Shown piece by piece: positions 1-5,711 of a stretch of 6,636 nt of DNA. The DNA comes from Actinomycetota bacterium. GTDB taxonomy: Bacteria > Actinomycetota > Humimicrobiia > Humimicrobiales > Humimicrobiaceae. Location of the stretch: NCBI GenBank assembly GCA_022865545.1, contig JALHTA010000395.1:1-6636 (forward strand), written 5' to 3'. How positions within the stretch are numbered: position 1 is the stretch's first letter; each line of letters begins with the position of its first letter. Position numbers and translations under genes: made by a program. Under the pieces are notes generated by a model. It ran no database searches, was not told the DNA's origin, and saw only the letters and a program-made list of their open reading frames with translations.

Positions 1-112
1 AGTCAGCAGGGATACGGTAAGTCTAAAGAAGAATATAAAAAGAGTCGTACTTCATGAGATCGGCCATTATTTTGGTCTTAGTGAAGATAGGCTCAGAGAG
101 CTTGGTTATTGA
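1..112 (+). CDS. Zincin-type metallopeptidase family protein, C-terminal end (5' truncated)
   Basis: The frame starting at base 2 reads about 36 codons to a TGA at 110-112; the gene begins outside the window. It contains HEIGHYFG (bases 53-76), an HExxH zinc-binding motif followed by Gly-His-Tyr/His-Phe-Gly and then LSEDRLRELGY at the very end. This is the characteristic C-terminus of the small 'minimal' zincin metallopeptidases (Pfam Zincin_1, formerly DUF1025), proteins of about 110-140 residues in which the HExxH helix lies near the C-terminus. Two His and the Glu of the motif should bind zinc and act as the catalytic base. The physiological substrate of this family is not established. An AT-rich hairpin follows directly, so it is probably a transcription unit separate from lon. 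Confidence 0.75.
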   Translation, partial: VSRDTVSLKKNIKRVVLHEIGHYFGLSEDRLRELGY

Positions 113-121
113 TATACTAAA

Positions 122-148
122 ATATTTTTCACTTTAAGTGAAAAATAT
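122..148 (+). terminator. AT-rich hairpin after the metallopeptidase gene
   Basis: Bases 122-133 and 137-148 are perfect complements: a 12-bp stem (arm ATATTTTTCACT) with a 3-nt TTA loop, beginning 10 nt after the stop codon. The stem carries its own A and T runs, as in intrinsic terminators that can work in either direction. It has only two G-C pairs, and the downstream tract (ATTTACTAAT) is not a clean U run, so termination efficiency is uncertain. Confidence 0.45.
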
Positions 149-192
149 ATTTACTAATATAAGAGAATTATTTAGTATTTTCACATATTATC

Positions 193-201
193 TGCTATAA
201 T
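193..201 (+). promoter_or_regulatory. Extended -10 promoter for lon
   Basis: TGCTATAAT is an extended -10 (TGn plus a perfect TATAAT at 196-201). No good -35 lies 16-18 bp upstream, which is acceptable for extended -10 promoters. Transcription would start near base 208 and give a 5' leader of about 115 nt before the lon start. Inferred from sequence alone. Confidence 0.45.
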
Positions 202-244
202 TACTTCATGCAGTCAGTTTTCATATAAGTATGTTTTAATTAAT

Positions 245-286
245 GAAAGTCGATTGTACAATATTATTAAGAAAGAAAAGTCGATT
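245..286 (+). repeat. 10-bp direct repeat pair in the lon leader
   Basis: AAAGTCGATT occurs exactly at 245-254 and again at 277-286, 32 bp apart, or about three helical turns. The first copy overlaps a perfect 10-bp palindrome ATTGTACAAT at 253-262. Both lie between the proposed lon promoter and its ribosome binding site. The arrangement could bind a regulator of this stress-protease gene. It does not match CIRCE, HAIR or CtsR operators as I know them. Function is inferred only. Confidence 0.4.
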
Positions 287-308
287 AGAGAAAAACAAAT
301 TATTTAAT

Positions 309-313
309 AGGAG
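309..313 (+). promoter_or_regulatory. Ribosome binding site of lon
   Basis: AGGAG lies 10 nt before the TTG at 324. An in-frame TGA at 315-317 rules out any start further upstream, so the site supports TTG as the start codon. It is the only strong Shine-Dalgarno sequence in front of a gene in this window. Confidence 0.8.
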
Positions 314-323
314 TTGATATAAA

Positions 324-2780
324 TTGGTAGCAGAACAAAAATGGGGCGATGAAAGCCTTGAGAAAGTAAAGATAACAGAAGAGCTTCCCCTTCTGTCTCT
401 TAAGAACAGTGTGGTATTTCCCTATCTTGCCACCCCGCTTGTTGTCGGAAGGAAGAATTCCCTGGAAGCTGTAGAGAGCGCTTCCAAGGAACATAAGATA
501 ATCGTGGTGGTTGCACAGAAGGAAGAAAACAAGGAGATCATTGAAAAGGAAGATCTTTATGAGATAGGTACCGCCTGCGCAATAAAGCAGGTCGTAAATA
601 TTAGCGATAATGAAATAAAATGCGTTGTCGAAGGTATATCCAGGGTAAGGATAAAATACTTCACACAGGAGAAACCTTATTTTAGGGCTTCTGTTGAAGT
701 TATCAGTGAAGAACCCTATGCAGAGGATGAGGAAATAAAAAATACTAATACTACTATCAGAATGCAGGTGGAGAAATTTATCCAGCTGGGTATTCCACTG
801 CCTACTGCTTTCGTGGTAGCAGCAACGAATATTTCCAGACCGGAGGTACAGGCAGACCTCTTTGCATCTTACCTTCTTACAACCACTGCACAAAAGCAGA
901 GGATACTGGAAGAAAATAATATTGCAAAGAGGCTGGAGCTTCTGACCGGATTCCTTGGTGAAGAACTTAAAAAATTTGAGGTCCAGTCCCAGATAAGGGA
1001 CAAGGTCCAGAAAGAAGTCGGTAAGACCCAGCGAGAATATTTCTTAAGACAGCAGCTTAAGACCATTAAGGAAGAGCTCGGTGAATCAGATGAATCCGTA
1101 GCTGTCACAAATGATCTGAAAGAAAAGCTGGATAAAAAGAAGAAAATGCCAAAAGATGCAAGACAAAAAGTAGAAAAAGAAATGAAGAGACTTGAGGGCA
1201 TTCCCGCTATGTCTCCGGAGCATTCTTATATAAGGACCTATATTGAATGGATGCTTGATGTCCCCTGGTCCGAAAAGACAAAAGATGTCCTGGATATTAA
1301 AAAGGCTAAGGAGATACTAGATAGGGATCATTATGACCTCGAAAGAGTCAAGGTCCATATATTGGATTATCTTGCAGTGAGAAAACTTAAAGGAAAAGCC
1401 ACAAAGGGTCCAATACTCTGTTTTGTCGGTCCTCCGGGTGTAGGCAAGACTTCACTTGGGCAGTCAATTGCCAGGTCTACCGGAAGGAAATTTATAAGGA
1501 TGTCTATCGGTGGTATAAGGGATGAAGCTGAAATCAGGGGCCACAGGAGGACATATGTTGGCGCCCTTCCAGGTAGGATAATACAGGGACTCTCACAGGC
1601 AGGGACCAGTAATCCTGTGTTCATGCTTGATGAAATAGACAAAGTAGGAGCAGATTACAGGGGAGATCCTTCATCTGCTCTTCTTGAAGTATTGGATCCT
1701 GAACAGAATAATTCATTCAGGGATCATTACCTTGAAGTGCCTTTTGATCTTTCAAATGTGATGTTTATAACTACTGCAAATATTCTGGAAACTATACATC
1801 CGGCACTTCTGGACAGGATGGAAGTAATAGAGATCCCGGGATATAGTTCCGAGGAAAAGATCCATATTGCAAATAAGTTCCTTATACCAAAGCAATTGAA
1901 GGAACAGGGAGTTGAAAAATACAATATCAAGTTTGCTAGTGATGCTGTTTACCTGATTATCGAGGAATATACCAGGGAAGCCGGTGTAAGGAACCTTGAA
2001 AGGGAGATCTCGAAGATATGCAAAAAGATAGCAAGAGAGATCGTCGAGGGTAAGAAGCATTCAAAGATAGTCACTACCAAAAAGGTAGGAGATTATCTTG
2101 GAGTATCTAAAATACAGCCAAGTGAGATCGAGGATAAAAACCAGGTCGGTGTAGCAACCGGACTTGCATATACTCCCGTTGGAGGAGATATCCTTCTTAT
2201 AGAGTCCACCTTTTACAAGGGGACAGGAAAGATGCTTCTTACAGGAAAACTTGGAGATGTGATGCAGGAGTCCGCTAAAGCGGCATTAAGCTATATCAGG
2301 TCCAGGGCTACTGAATTTGGTCTTGATGATAAGGTATTTAATAAATCTGATATACATATTCATGTGCCTGCCGGAGCCATTCCCAAGGATGGTCCATCCG
2401 CTGGTGTTACTATAACCTCGTCACTGGTATCAGCCTTTACGGGAATACCCGTGATAAGAGACACAGGTATGACTGGAGAAATAACTTTAAGGGGAAGGGT
2501 ACTTCCTATTGGCGGTTTAAAGGAAAAGCTTCTGGCCGCTAAGAGATCGGGACTCAAGAAAGTAGTAATGCCTTCGAAGAATAAAAAGGATCTTGATGAA
2601 GTCCCCAAGACAATACTTAAAGGACTTGAACTTGTATTTGTAGACAATATTGATGAAGTTGTAAAAAATACTCTTGAAAAGGATCCTTTCAAGGTAAAAA
2701 AACTGGGCAGTGGTCCAGTCTATGGTACCCGTGAATCAGATTTTGAGAGTGATACAAACTTTACAACAACTGGGAACTAG
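324..2780 (+). CDS. lon: ATP-dependent Lon protease (endopeptidase La)
   Basis: This is a complete 818-residue LonA, close to the usual 780-820. Lon is a cytosolic homohexamer that unfolds and degrades damaged and short-lived regulatory proteins. Residues about 17-210 form the N-terminal substrate-binding domain, and a charged coiled-coil segment rich in Lys and Glu spans about 215-295. The AAA+ module follows, with Walker A GPPGVGKT (369-376), Walker B VFMLDEID (432-439), sensor-1 Asn486, probable arginine finger Arg498 and sensor-2 Arg556. The protease domain has the catalytic Ser692 in PKDGPSAG and Lys735 in GGLKEKLL, 43 residues apart as in E. coli Lon (Ser679/Lys722). All key residues are present. 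The last ~18 residues are a polar tail. The TTG start is fixed by an in-frame stop just upstream and the AGGAG site, and may lower translation. The gene appears monocistronic, with its own promoter and a strong hairpin behind it. Arginine codons are almost all AGG/AGA. Confidence 0.98.
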   Translation: MVAEQKWGDESLEKVKITEELPLLSLKNSVVFPYLATPLVVGRKNSLEAVESASKEHKIIVVVAQKEENKEIIEKEDLYEIGTACAIKQVVNISDNEIKCVVEGISRVRIKYFTQEKPYFRASVEVISEEPYAEDEEIKNTNTTIRMQVEKFIQLGIPLPTAFVVAATNISRPEVQADLFASYLLTTTAQKQRILEENNIAKRLELLTGFLGEELKKFEVQSQIRDKVQKEVGKTQREYFLRQQLKTIKEELGESDESVAVTNDLKEKLDKKKKMPKDARQKVEKEMKRLEGIPAMSPEHSYIRTYIEWMLDVPWSEKTKDVLDIKKAKEILDRDHYDLERVKVHILDYLAVRKLKGKATKGPILCFVGPPGVGKTSLGQSIARSTGRKFIRMSIGGIRDEAEIRGHRRTYVGALPGRIIQGLSQAGTSNPVFMLDEIDKVGADYRGDPSSALLEVLDPEQNNSFRDHYLEVPFDLSNVMFITTANILETIHPALLDRMEVIEIPGYSSEEKIHIANKFLIPKQLKEQGVEKYNIKFASDAVYLIIEEYTREAGVRNLEREISKICKKIAREIVEGKKHSKIVTTKKVGDYLGVSKIQPSEIEDKNQVGVATGLAYTPVGGDILLIESTFYKGTGKMLLTGKLGDVMQESAKAALSYIRSRATEFGLDDKVFNKSDIHIHVPAGAIPKDGPSAGVTITSSLVSAFTGIPVIRDTGMTGEITLRGRVLPIGGLKEKLLAAKRSGLKKVVMPSKNKKDLDEVPKTILKGLELVFVDNIDEVVKNTLEKDPFKVKKLGSGPVYGTRESDFESDTNFTTTGN

Positions 2781-2811
2781 ACCAGCATTTCCGGTTCGAT
2801 TTATGGTAAGC

Positions 2812-2847
2812 TACAACCCTCTCTGATAGAGTTCAGGGAGGGTTGTA
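2812..2847 (+). terminator. Strong hairpin downstream of lon
   Basis: Bases 2812-2826 pair with 2833-2847 over 15 bp, with one G-U wobble and a 6-nt loop. The stem is built around CAACCCTC/GAGGGTTG and begins 32 nt after the lon stop. The following tract (ATTCATTATCT) is only moderately T-rich. It is the most stable hairpin I see in the window and most likely terminates lon. It ends only 16 nt before the first possible start of the next gene, so it could also act in that gene's leader. Confidence 0.7.
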
Positions 2848-2863
2848 ATTCATTATCTATACT

Positions 2864-3178
2864 ATGAAATATAATAAAAATAATAGAATAAACGTGGAAA
2901 AAATAACTGTAGAAAAGATGATCATACTGTATTGCAGCAAGCATCATGCCGGAATCACACCTTGCGATGAATGCAGGGAACTTATTAATTATTCCCACCT
3001 CAAACTTGACCAGTGCAAATTTGGTGGATCCAAACCTGCATGTTCCAAGTGCAGCGTTCATTGCTATAAGCCCTTGATGAGGGGAAAAATTAGAGGGATT
3101 ATGAGGTATTCCGGACCAAGGATGATATACAATCATCCTCTAATAGCAATAAAATATATGATCAATAAAATGAGATGA
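2864..3178 (+). CDS. ygbA: YgbA family ('nitrous oxide-stimulated promoter') Cys/His-rich protein
   Basis: A 104-residue protein, matching the family's usual ~100-120. It is recognised by the order of its conserved Cys/His elements: YCSKHH (23-28), CDEC (34-37), a further Cys51, CSKC (60-63), HCYKP (66-70), MRYSGPRM (80-87) and His91-Pro92. Family knowledge: E. coli ygbA belongs to the NsrR regulon and responds to nitric oxide. Its biochemical role is not settled, and the many Cys/His residues suggest metal or Fe-S binding (inference). The start is uncertain. An in-frame TAA at 2846-2848 limits it to ATG 2864, GTG 2894 or ATG 2918, and none has a good Shine-Dalgarno. The conserved part begins around residue 11-19, and a TATAAT at 2870-2875 would fit one of the later starts. 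It lies between lon and parA, each separated by non-coding gaps. Confidence 0.85.
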   Translation: MKYNKNNRINVEKITVEKMIILYCSKHHAGITPCDECRELINYSHLKLDQCKFGGSKPACSKCSVHCYKPLMRGKIRGIMRYSGPRMIYNHPLIAIKYMINKMR

Positions 3179-3188
3179 CCATAATAGA

Positions 3189-3219
3189 TTTACATAGTTC
3201 AAAAAAATTCAGTTATAAT
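3189..3219 (+). promoter_or_regulatory. Possible promoter of parA
   Basis: TTTACA at 3189-3194 (5 of 6 to TTGACA) and a perfect TATAAT at 3214-3219 are separated by 19 bp, slightly longer than ideal. Transcription would start near 3226, leaving an AT-rich leader of about 42 nt without a Shine-Dalgarno. The gap is so AT-rich that other -10-like hexamers occur (TATTAT 3231-3236, TATAAC 3242-3247, TTTAAT 3254-3259), so the assignment is tentative. Confidence 0.35.
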
Positions 3220-3267
3220 ACTTGCAATTTTATTATAGAATTATAACAATTTATTTAATTTAATTTT

Positions 3268-4164
3268 ATGGTAAAAGAGAAAAAATCGTCATGTAGAATT
3301 ATCTCTGTTGTAAATCAAAAAGGCGGAGTCGGTAAAAGCACTTCTGCGGTCAATGTATCTGCATACCTTGGACAGAGCGGATTTAAGACGCTACTTATCG
3401 ATATGGACCCCCAGAGTAATGCCACCAGCGGTCTTGGCATATATCCTGAGAATATAAAAAAATCTTCTTATGATGCTATTATAAATTTTGAAATACCTGC
3501 AAAGACCGTGCTCAAAACCGATTATGAAAATCTTGATATAATGCCCTCCTCGGAAAAGCTGTCGGGTGCTGAGGTGGAGCTTGTCTCAAATTTTAAAAGA
3601 GAATACAGATTAAAAGACATTATTGACCAATTAAGCAGTGAATATGATTATATACTTATTGACTGTTCTCCCGCCCTTGGGCTCTTAACTATTAATGCTC
3701 TCACAGCATCAGGTGAAGTACTCATCCCCCTCCAATGCGAATACTACGCACTTGAGGGAATTGCCAGGCTCCTTAAGACAGTAGACCTGGTAAAACATAA
3801 TCTTAATAAGAGTCTTGAGATCTCCGGAGTGGTCCTGACGATGTATACAAGGACCAGGCTTTCGGACCAGGCAGTTAAGGAAATAAGAAAATATTTTCCT
3901 GGTAAAGTATTCAAAACAATAATACCGCGTAATGTCAGATTGGCTGAAGCTCCAAGTTTTGGAGAGCCAATACTTTCATATGATCCCAGCTGCAGAGGGG
4001 CCAGGGCTTATGAGTCCCTGACAAAAGAGTTGTTAGACAGACACAGGTATAAATTAAAAGAAAGAGAACTAAAAAAAGAAATAGAACCTCTTTCAAAAAA
4101 AATAAAAGTATTCTGGGATACCGGGGCCGCACCCAGGCATGCTGCTTCCAAGAAGAAACAATAA
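3268..4164 (+). CDS. parA: ParA/Soj-family chromosome partitioning ATPase
   Basis: A 298-residue ParA/MinD-superfamily ATPase. Such proteins dimerise on ATP, bind DNA non-specifically and move ParB-parS complexes during chromosome segregation. The deviant Walker A KGGVGKST (18-25) includes the signature Lys18. IDMDPQ (44-49) is the Walker A' region, ILIDCSP (129-135) is Walker B, and PRNVRLAEAPSFGEP (220-234) is the Soj-type segment that includes basic residues implicated in DNA binding. The Soj core ends near residue 256. A further ~42 residues, with 14 Lys/Arg, form an unusual basic tail ending in KKKQ. No parB follows; the next gene is rlmN. An in-frame TAA at 3256-3258 fixes the start at ATG 3268, because no other start codon precedes the Walker A motif, yet the 18 bases before it contain only A and T and no Shine-Dalgarno. 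Family membership is certain; a role in chromosome segregation as opposed to another ParA-type cargo is inferred. Confidence 0.92.
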   Translation: MVKEKKSSCRIISVVNQKGGVGKSTSAVNVSAYLGQSGFKTLLIDMDPQSNATSGLGIYPENIKKSSYDAIINFEIPAKTVLKTDYENLDIMPSSEKLSGAEVELVSNFKREYRLKDIIDQLSSEYDYILIDCSPALGLLTINALTASGEVLIPLQCEYYALEGIARLLKTVDLVKHNLNKSLEISGVVLTMYTRTRLSDQAVKEIRKYFPGKVFKTIIPRNVRLAEAPSFGEPILSYDPSCRGARAYESLTKELLDRHRYKLKERELKKEIEPLSKKIKVFWDTGAAPRHAASKKKQ

Positions 4165-4274
4165 TATAACAGAACTCATTAGCAAATTTGTTTACCGGAT
4201 CAATATTTTTTCACTTAATTCTTAATCCTGATTTATCCTATATCTATCCACTGATTATAAAGAATAATTTGCCT

Positions 4275-4301
4275 TATCAGAATAAATATACCTTTCTGAT
4301 A
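4275..4301 (+). repeat. Inverted repeat over the rlmN promoter
   Basis: TATCAGAA (4275-4282) and TTCTGATA (4294-4301) are perfect 8-bp complements separated by 11 bp, 19 bp centre to centre. The right arm covers the TGn of the extended -10 and the first two bases of TATAAT. The position suits a repressor operator for rlmN. With a leaderless transcript the repeat would not be in the mRNA, so a DNA-level role is more likely than an RNA hairpin. Function is inferred. Confidence 0.45.
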
Positions 4302-4305
4302 TAAT
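4297..4305 (+). promoter_or_regulatory. Extended -10 promoter of rlmN, predicting a leaderless mRNA
   Basis: TGATATAAT is an extended -10 with a perfect TATAAT at 4300-4305. The A of the rlmN ATG (4312) is 7 nt beyond the hexamer, exactly where transcription should start. No convincing -35 lies at 16-18 bp. An in-frame TGA at 4297-4299 excludes any upstream start codon. Confidence 0.6.
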
Positions 4306-4311
4306 ACATCC

Positions 4312-5322
4312 ATGGATTTTAAAATTCTTGATAAATTACTTGCTGGTGAAAGACCTTACCGCCTAAAACAGGTCAATAAGGCAATTTTTAAAGATCTTCT
4401 TACCAATTGGGATGATACCACAAACCTGCCTCTGGAACTGCGCAGTATGCTTAGCAGGCAATTTCCACTTTCAATAGATGGCAGGATAATCGATTCCAGG
4501 GAAAGTGACTCTGTAAAGGCTATTATTAGAATAGATGGAGATATGCTAATAGAAACGGTCCTGATGCAGCACAAGACTGGCAGGAATACTGTTTGTGTCT
4601 CTTCACAAATAGGCTGCGCCCTTGACTGCCTTTTCTGCCAGACCGGGAAACTTGGCTATAGGAGAGATCTTGATCCTTCAGAGATAATAATGCAGGTCCT
4701 GTTTTTTCAAAGATACCTTAAGTCCAGGGGATCATCAATATCAAATATCGTATTTATGGGAATGGGCGAACCATTTCTAAATTATGATAATGTACTTGAG
4801 GCGGTAAGATCAATAAACAACCATGAGAAATTTGAAATAGGTGCCAGGCACATATCTATTTCAACAGCAGGTCTTCCGGAAAAAATTAAATTATTTGCGG
4901 ACGAAAAAATCCAGGTTAATCTGGCAGTATCATTAAATGCCCCGAATGATGAGCTGAGATCAAGGATAATGCCCTTAAACCAAAAGCACAAAATACCGGA
5001 ACTTATGGAATCAGTAAAATACTATATTAAAAGGACCAATAGAAAAGTAATGTTTGAATATGTACTGATCGATGGTCTTAATGACTCAGATGAGATCGCA
5101 AAGGAACTTGTAGATCTACTGAAAGGTATTTTATGTCTTGTGAACCTGATACCATATAATGGAGAACCTCCCTTGAAATCACCGCCAAAGATAAGGACCG
5201 GTGCTTTTAAAAATATCCTTCAGGAAAATGGACTCAATGTTACCCAGAGATCCAGATTCGGTTCGGATATAAAATCCGCATGCGGCCAGCTTGTCTTTGG
5301 TGAGGAAAGAAGTGAGGGCTAA
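4312..5322 (+). CDS. rlmN: Dual-specificity RNA methyltransferase RlmN (23S rRNA A2503 / tRNA A37)
   Basis: A complete 336-residue radical-SAM enzyme that installs C2-methyladenosine at 23S rRNA A2503 and tRNA A37, supporting translational fidelity. The N-terminal helical RNA-binding region (about 1-90) contains the YRLKQV and NLPLELR segments. CALDCLFC (102-109) gives the CxxxCxxC motif for the 4Fe-4S cluster (Cys102, Cys106, Cys109). Cys95 and Cys324 correspond in position to the two catalytic cysteines of E. coli RlmN (Cys118 and the methyl-carrying Cys355). GMGEP (150-154) and the VSLNAP strand complete the SAM-binding barrel. With GMGEP and this C-terminus it fits RlmN, and I see no feature pointing to the Cfr resistance enzyme. 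The ATG at 4312 is the only possible start, has no Shine-Dalgarno and is probably leaderless. Only 11 bases separate its stop from the convergent toxin gene, with no hairpin between them. Confidence 0.96.
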   Translation: MDFKILDKLLAGERPYRLKQVNKAIFKDLLTNWDDTTNLPLELRSMLSRQFPLSIDGRIIDSRESDSVKAIIRIDGDMLIETVLMQHKTGRNTVCVSSQIGCALDCLFCQTGKLGYRRDLDPSEIIMQVLFFQRYLKSRGSSISNIVFMGMGEPFLNYDNVLEAVRSINNHEKFEIGARHISISTAGLPEKIKLFADEKIQVNLAVSLNAPNDELRSRIMPLNQKHKIPELMESVKYYIKRTNRKVMFEYVLIDGLNDSDEIAKELVDLLKGILCLVNLIPYNGEPPLKSPPKIRTGAFKNILQENGLNVTQRSRFGSDIKSACGQLVFGEERSEG

Positions 5323-5333
5323 TTTTTAAGAAT

Positions 5334-5711
5334 TTATATATGGATCACCAAATCATCAAGCATAAATAATTGGTTGGAACTACTTAAATACTTCTTAATT
5401 CTATCATGATCTTCATTTTCTCTGTCTCCCTTGAAATAGACCTCAATAAATTCGATCCTTTGTTTTTGTTCAAAATACGCATATACAATGCGGAGGGATG
5501 ATCCTTTTAAGTATCTACAAAACAACCTGGCCTTAATAATATACAAGATCTCTGTTTGGGTGATGACATTAAAATGTTTACTGTTCCCGAGAGGAATGAT
5601 TGTAACAACATTTCGAAACTCTTGTAAGTCATCGATTAATGATATGTATTTCTTCCCAAGGCGTTTGCAGTCTTTTTGAAATTCAGGTAATTCATCAAAG
5701 TTCATCATCAT
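5334..5711 (-). CDS. RelE/ParE-like toxin of a Panacea-type toxin-antitoxin pair
   Basis: A 125-residue basic protein that reads like a RelE/ParE-superfamily toxin. Two N-terminal helices (FDELPEFQKDCKRLGKKY, 5-22, then 23-33) precede a beta-rich core: LYIIKARLFCRYLKG (56-70), LRIVYAYFE (73-81) and IEFIEVYFKGDRENED (86-101). Lys60, Arg62, Arg66, Arg74, Tyr92 and Lys94 are candidate active-site residues. RelE members are ribosome-dependent mRNA endonucleases and ParE members target gyrase; which applies here cannot be told. The gene begins with three tandem ATGs (5711-5703) inside the last codons of the antitoxin gene, overlapping it by 17 bases in another frame. Only weak purine-rich sequence precedes it, so translational coupling is likely. 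An 18-residue hydrophobic tail ends in LVIHI. Assignment rests on fold-level patterns and context, so family is likely and mechanism unknown. Confidence 0.72.
   Translation of the reverse strand: MMMNFDELPEFQKDCKRLGKKYISLIDDLQEFRNVVTIIPLGNSKHFNVITQTEILYIIKARLFCRYLKGSSLRIVYAYFEQKQRIEFIEVYFKGDRENEDHDRIKKYLSSSNQLFMLDDLVIHI

Noticed and set aside
202..308. Possible riboswitch or structured leader in the ~115-nt lon 5' region
   Set aside because: Only direct repeats and a short palindrome are visible; no riboswitch class or paired-stem architecture can be recognised.
300..893. Long open frame on the - strand opposite the 5' part of lon (and several shorter ones opposite lon, parA and rlmN)
   Set aside because: They lie wholly inside well-supported genes on the + strand, have no recognisable motifs and no ribosome binding sites; they are antisense shadows.
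4165..4274. Terminator for parA in the gap before rlmN
   Set aside because: The gap is AT-rich with T runs, but I find no stem followed by a U tract.
5488..5679. 63-codon + strand frame opposite the toxin gene
   Set aside because: It is fully inside the toxin gene, which has family features and operon context; no motif or ribosome binding site supports the + strand frame.
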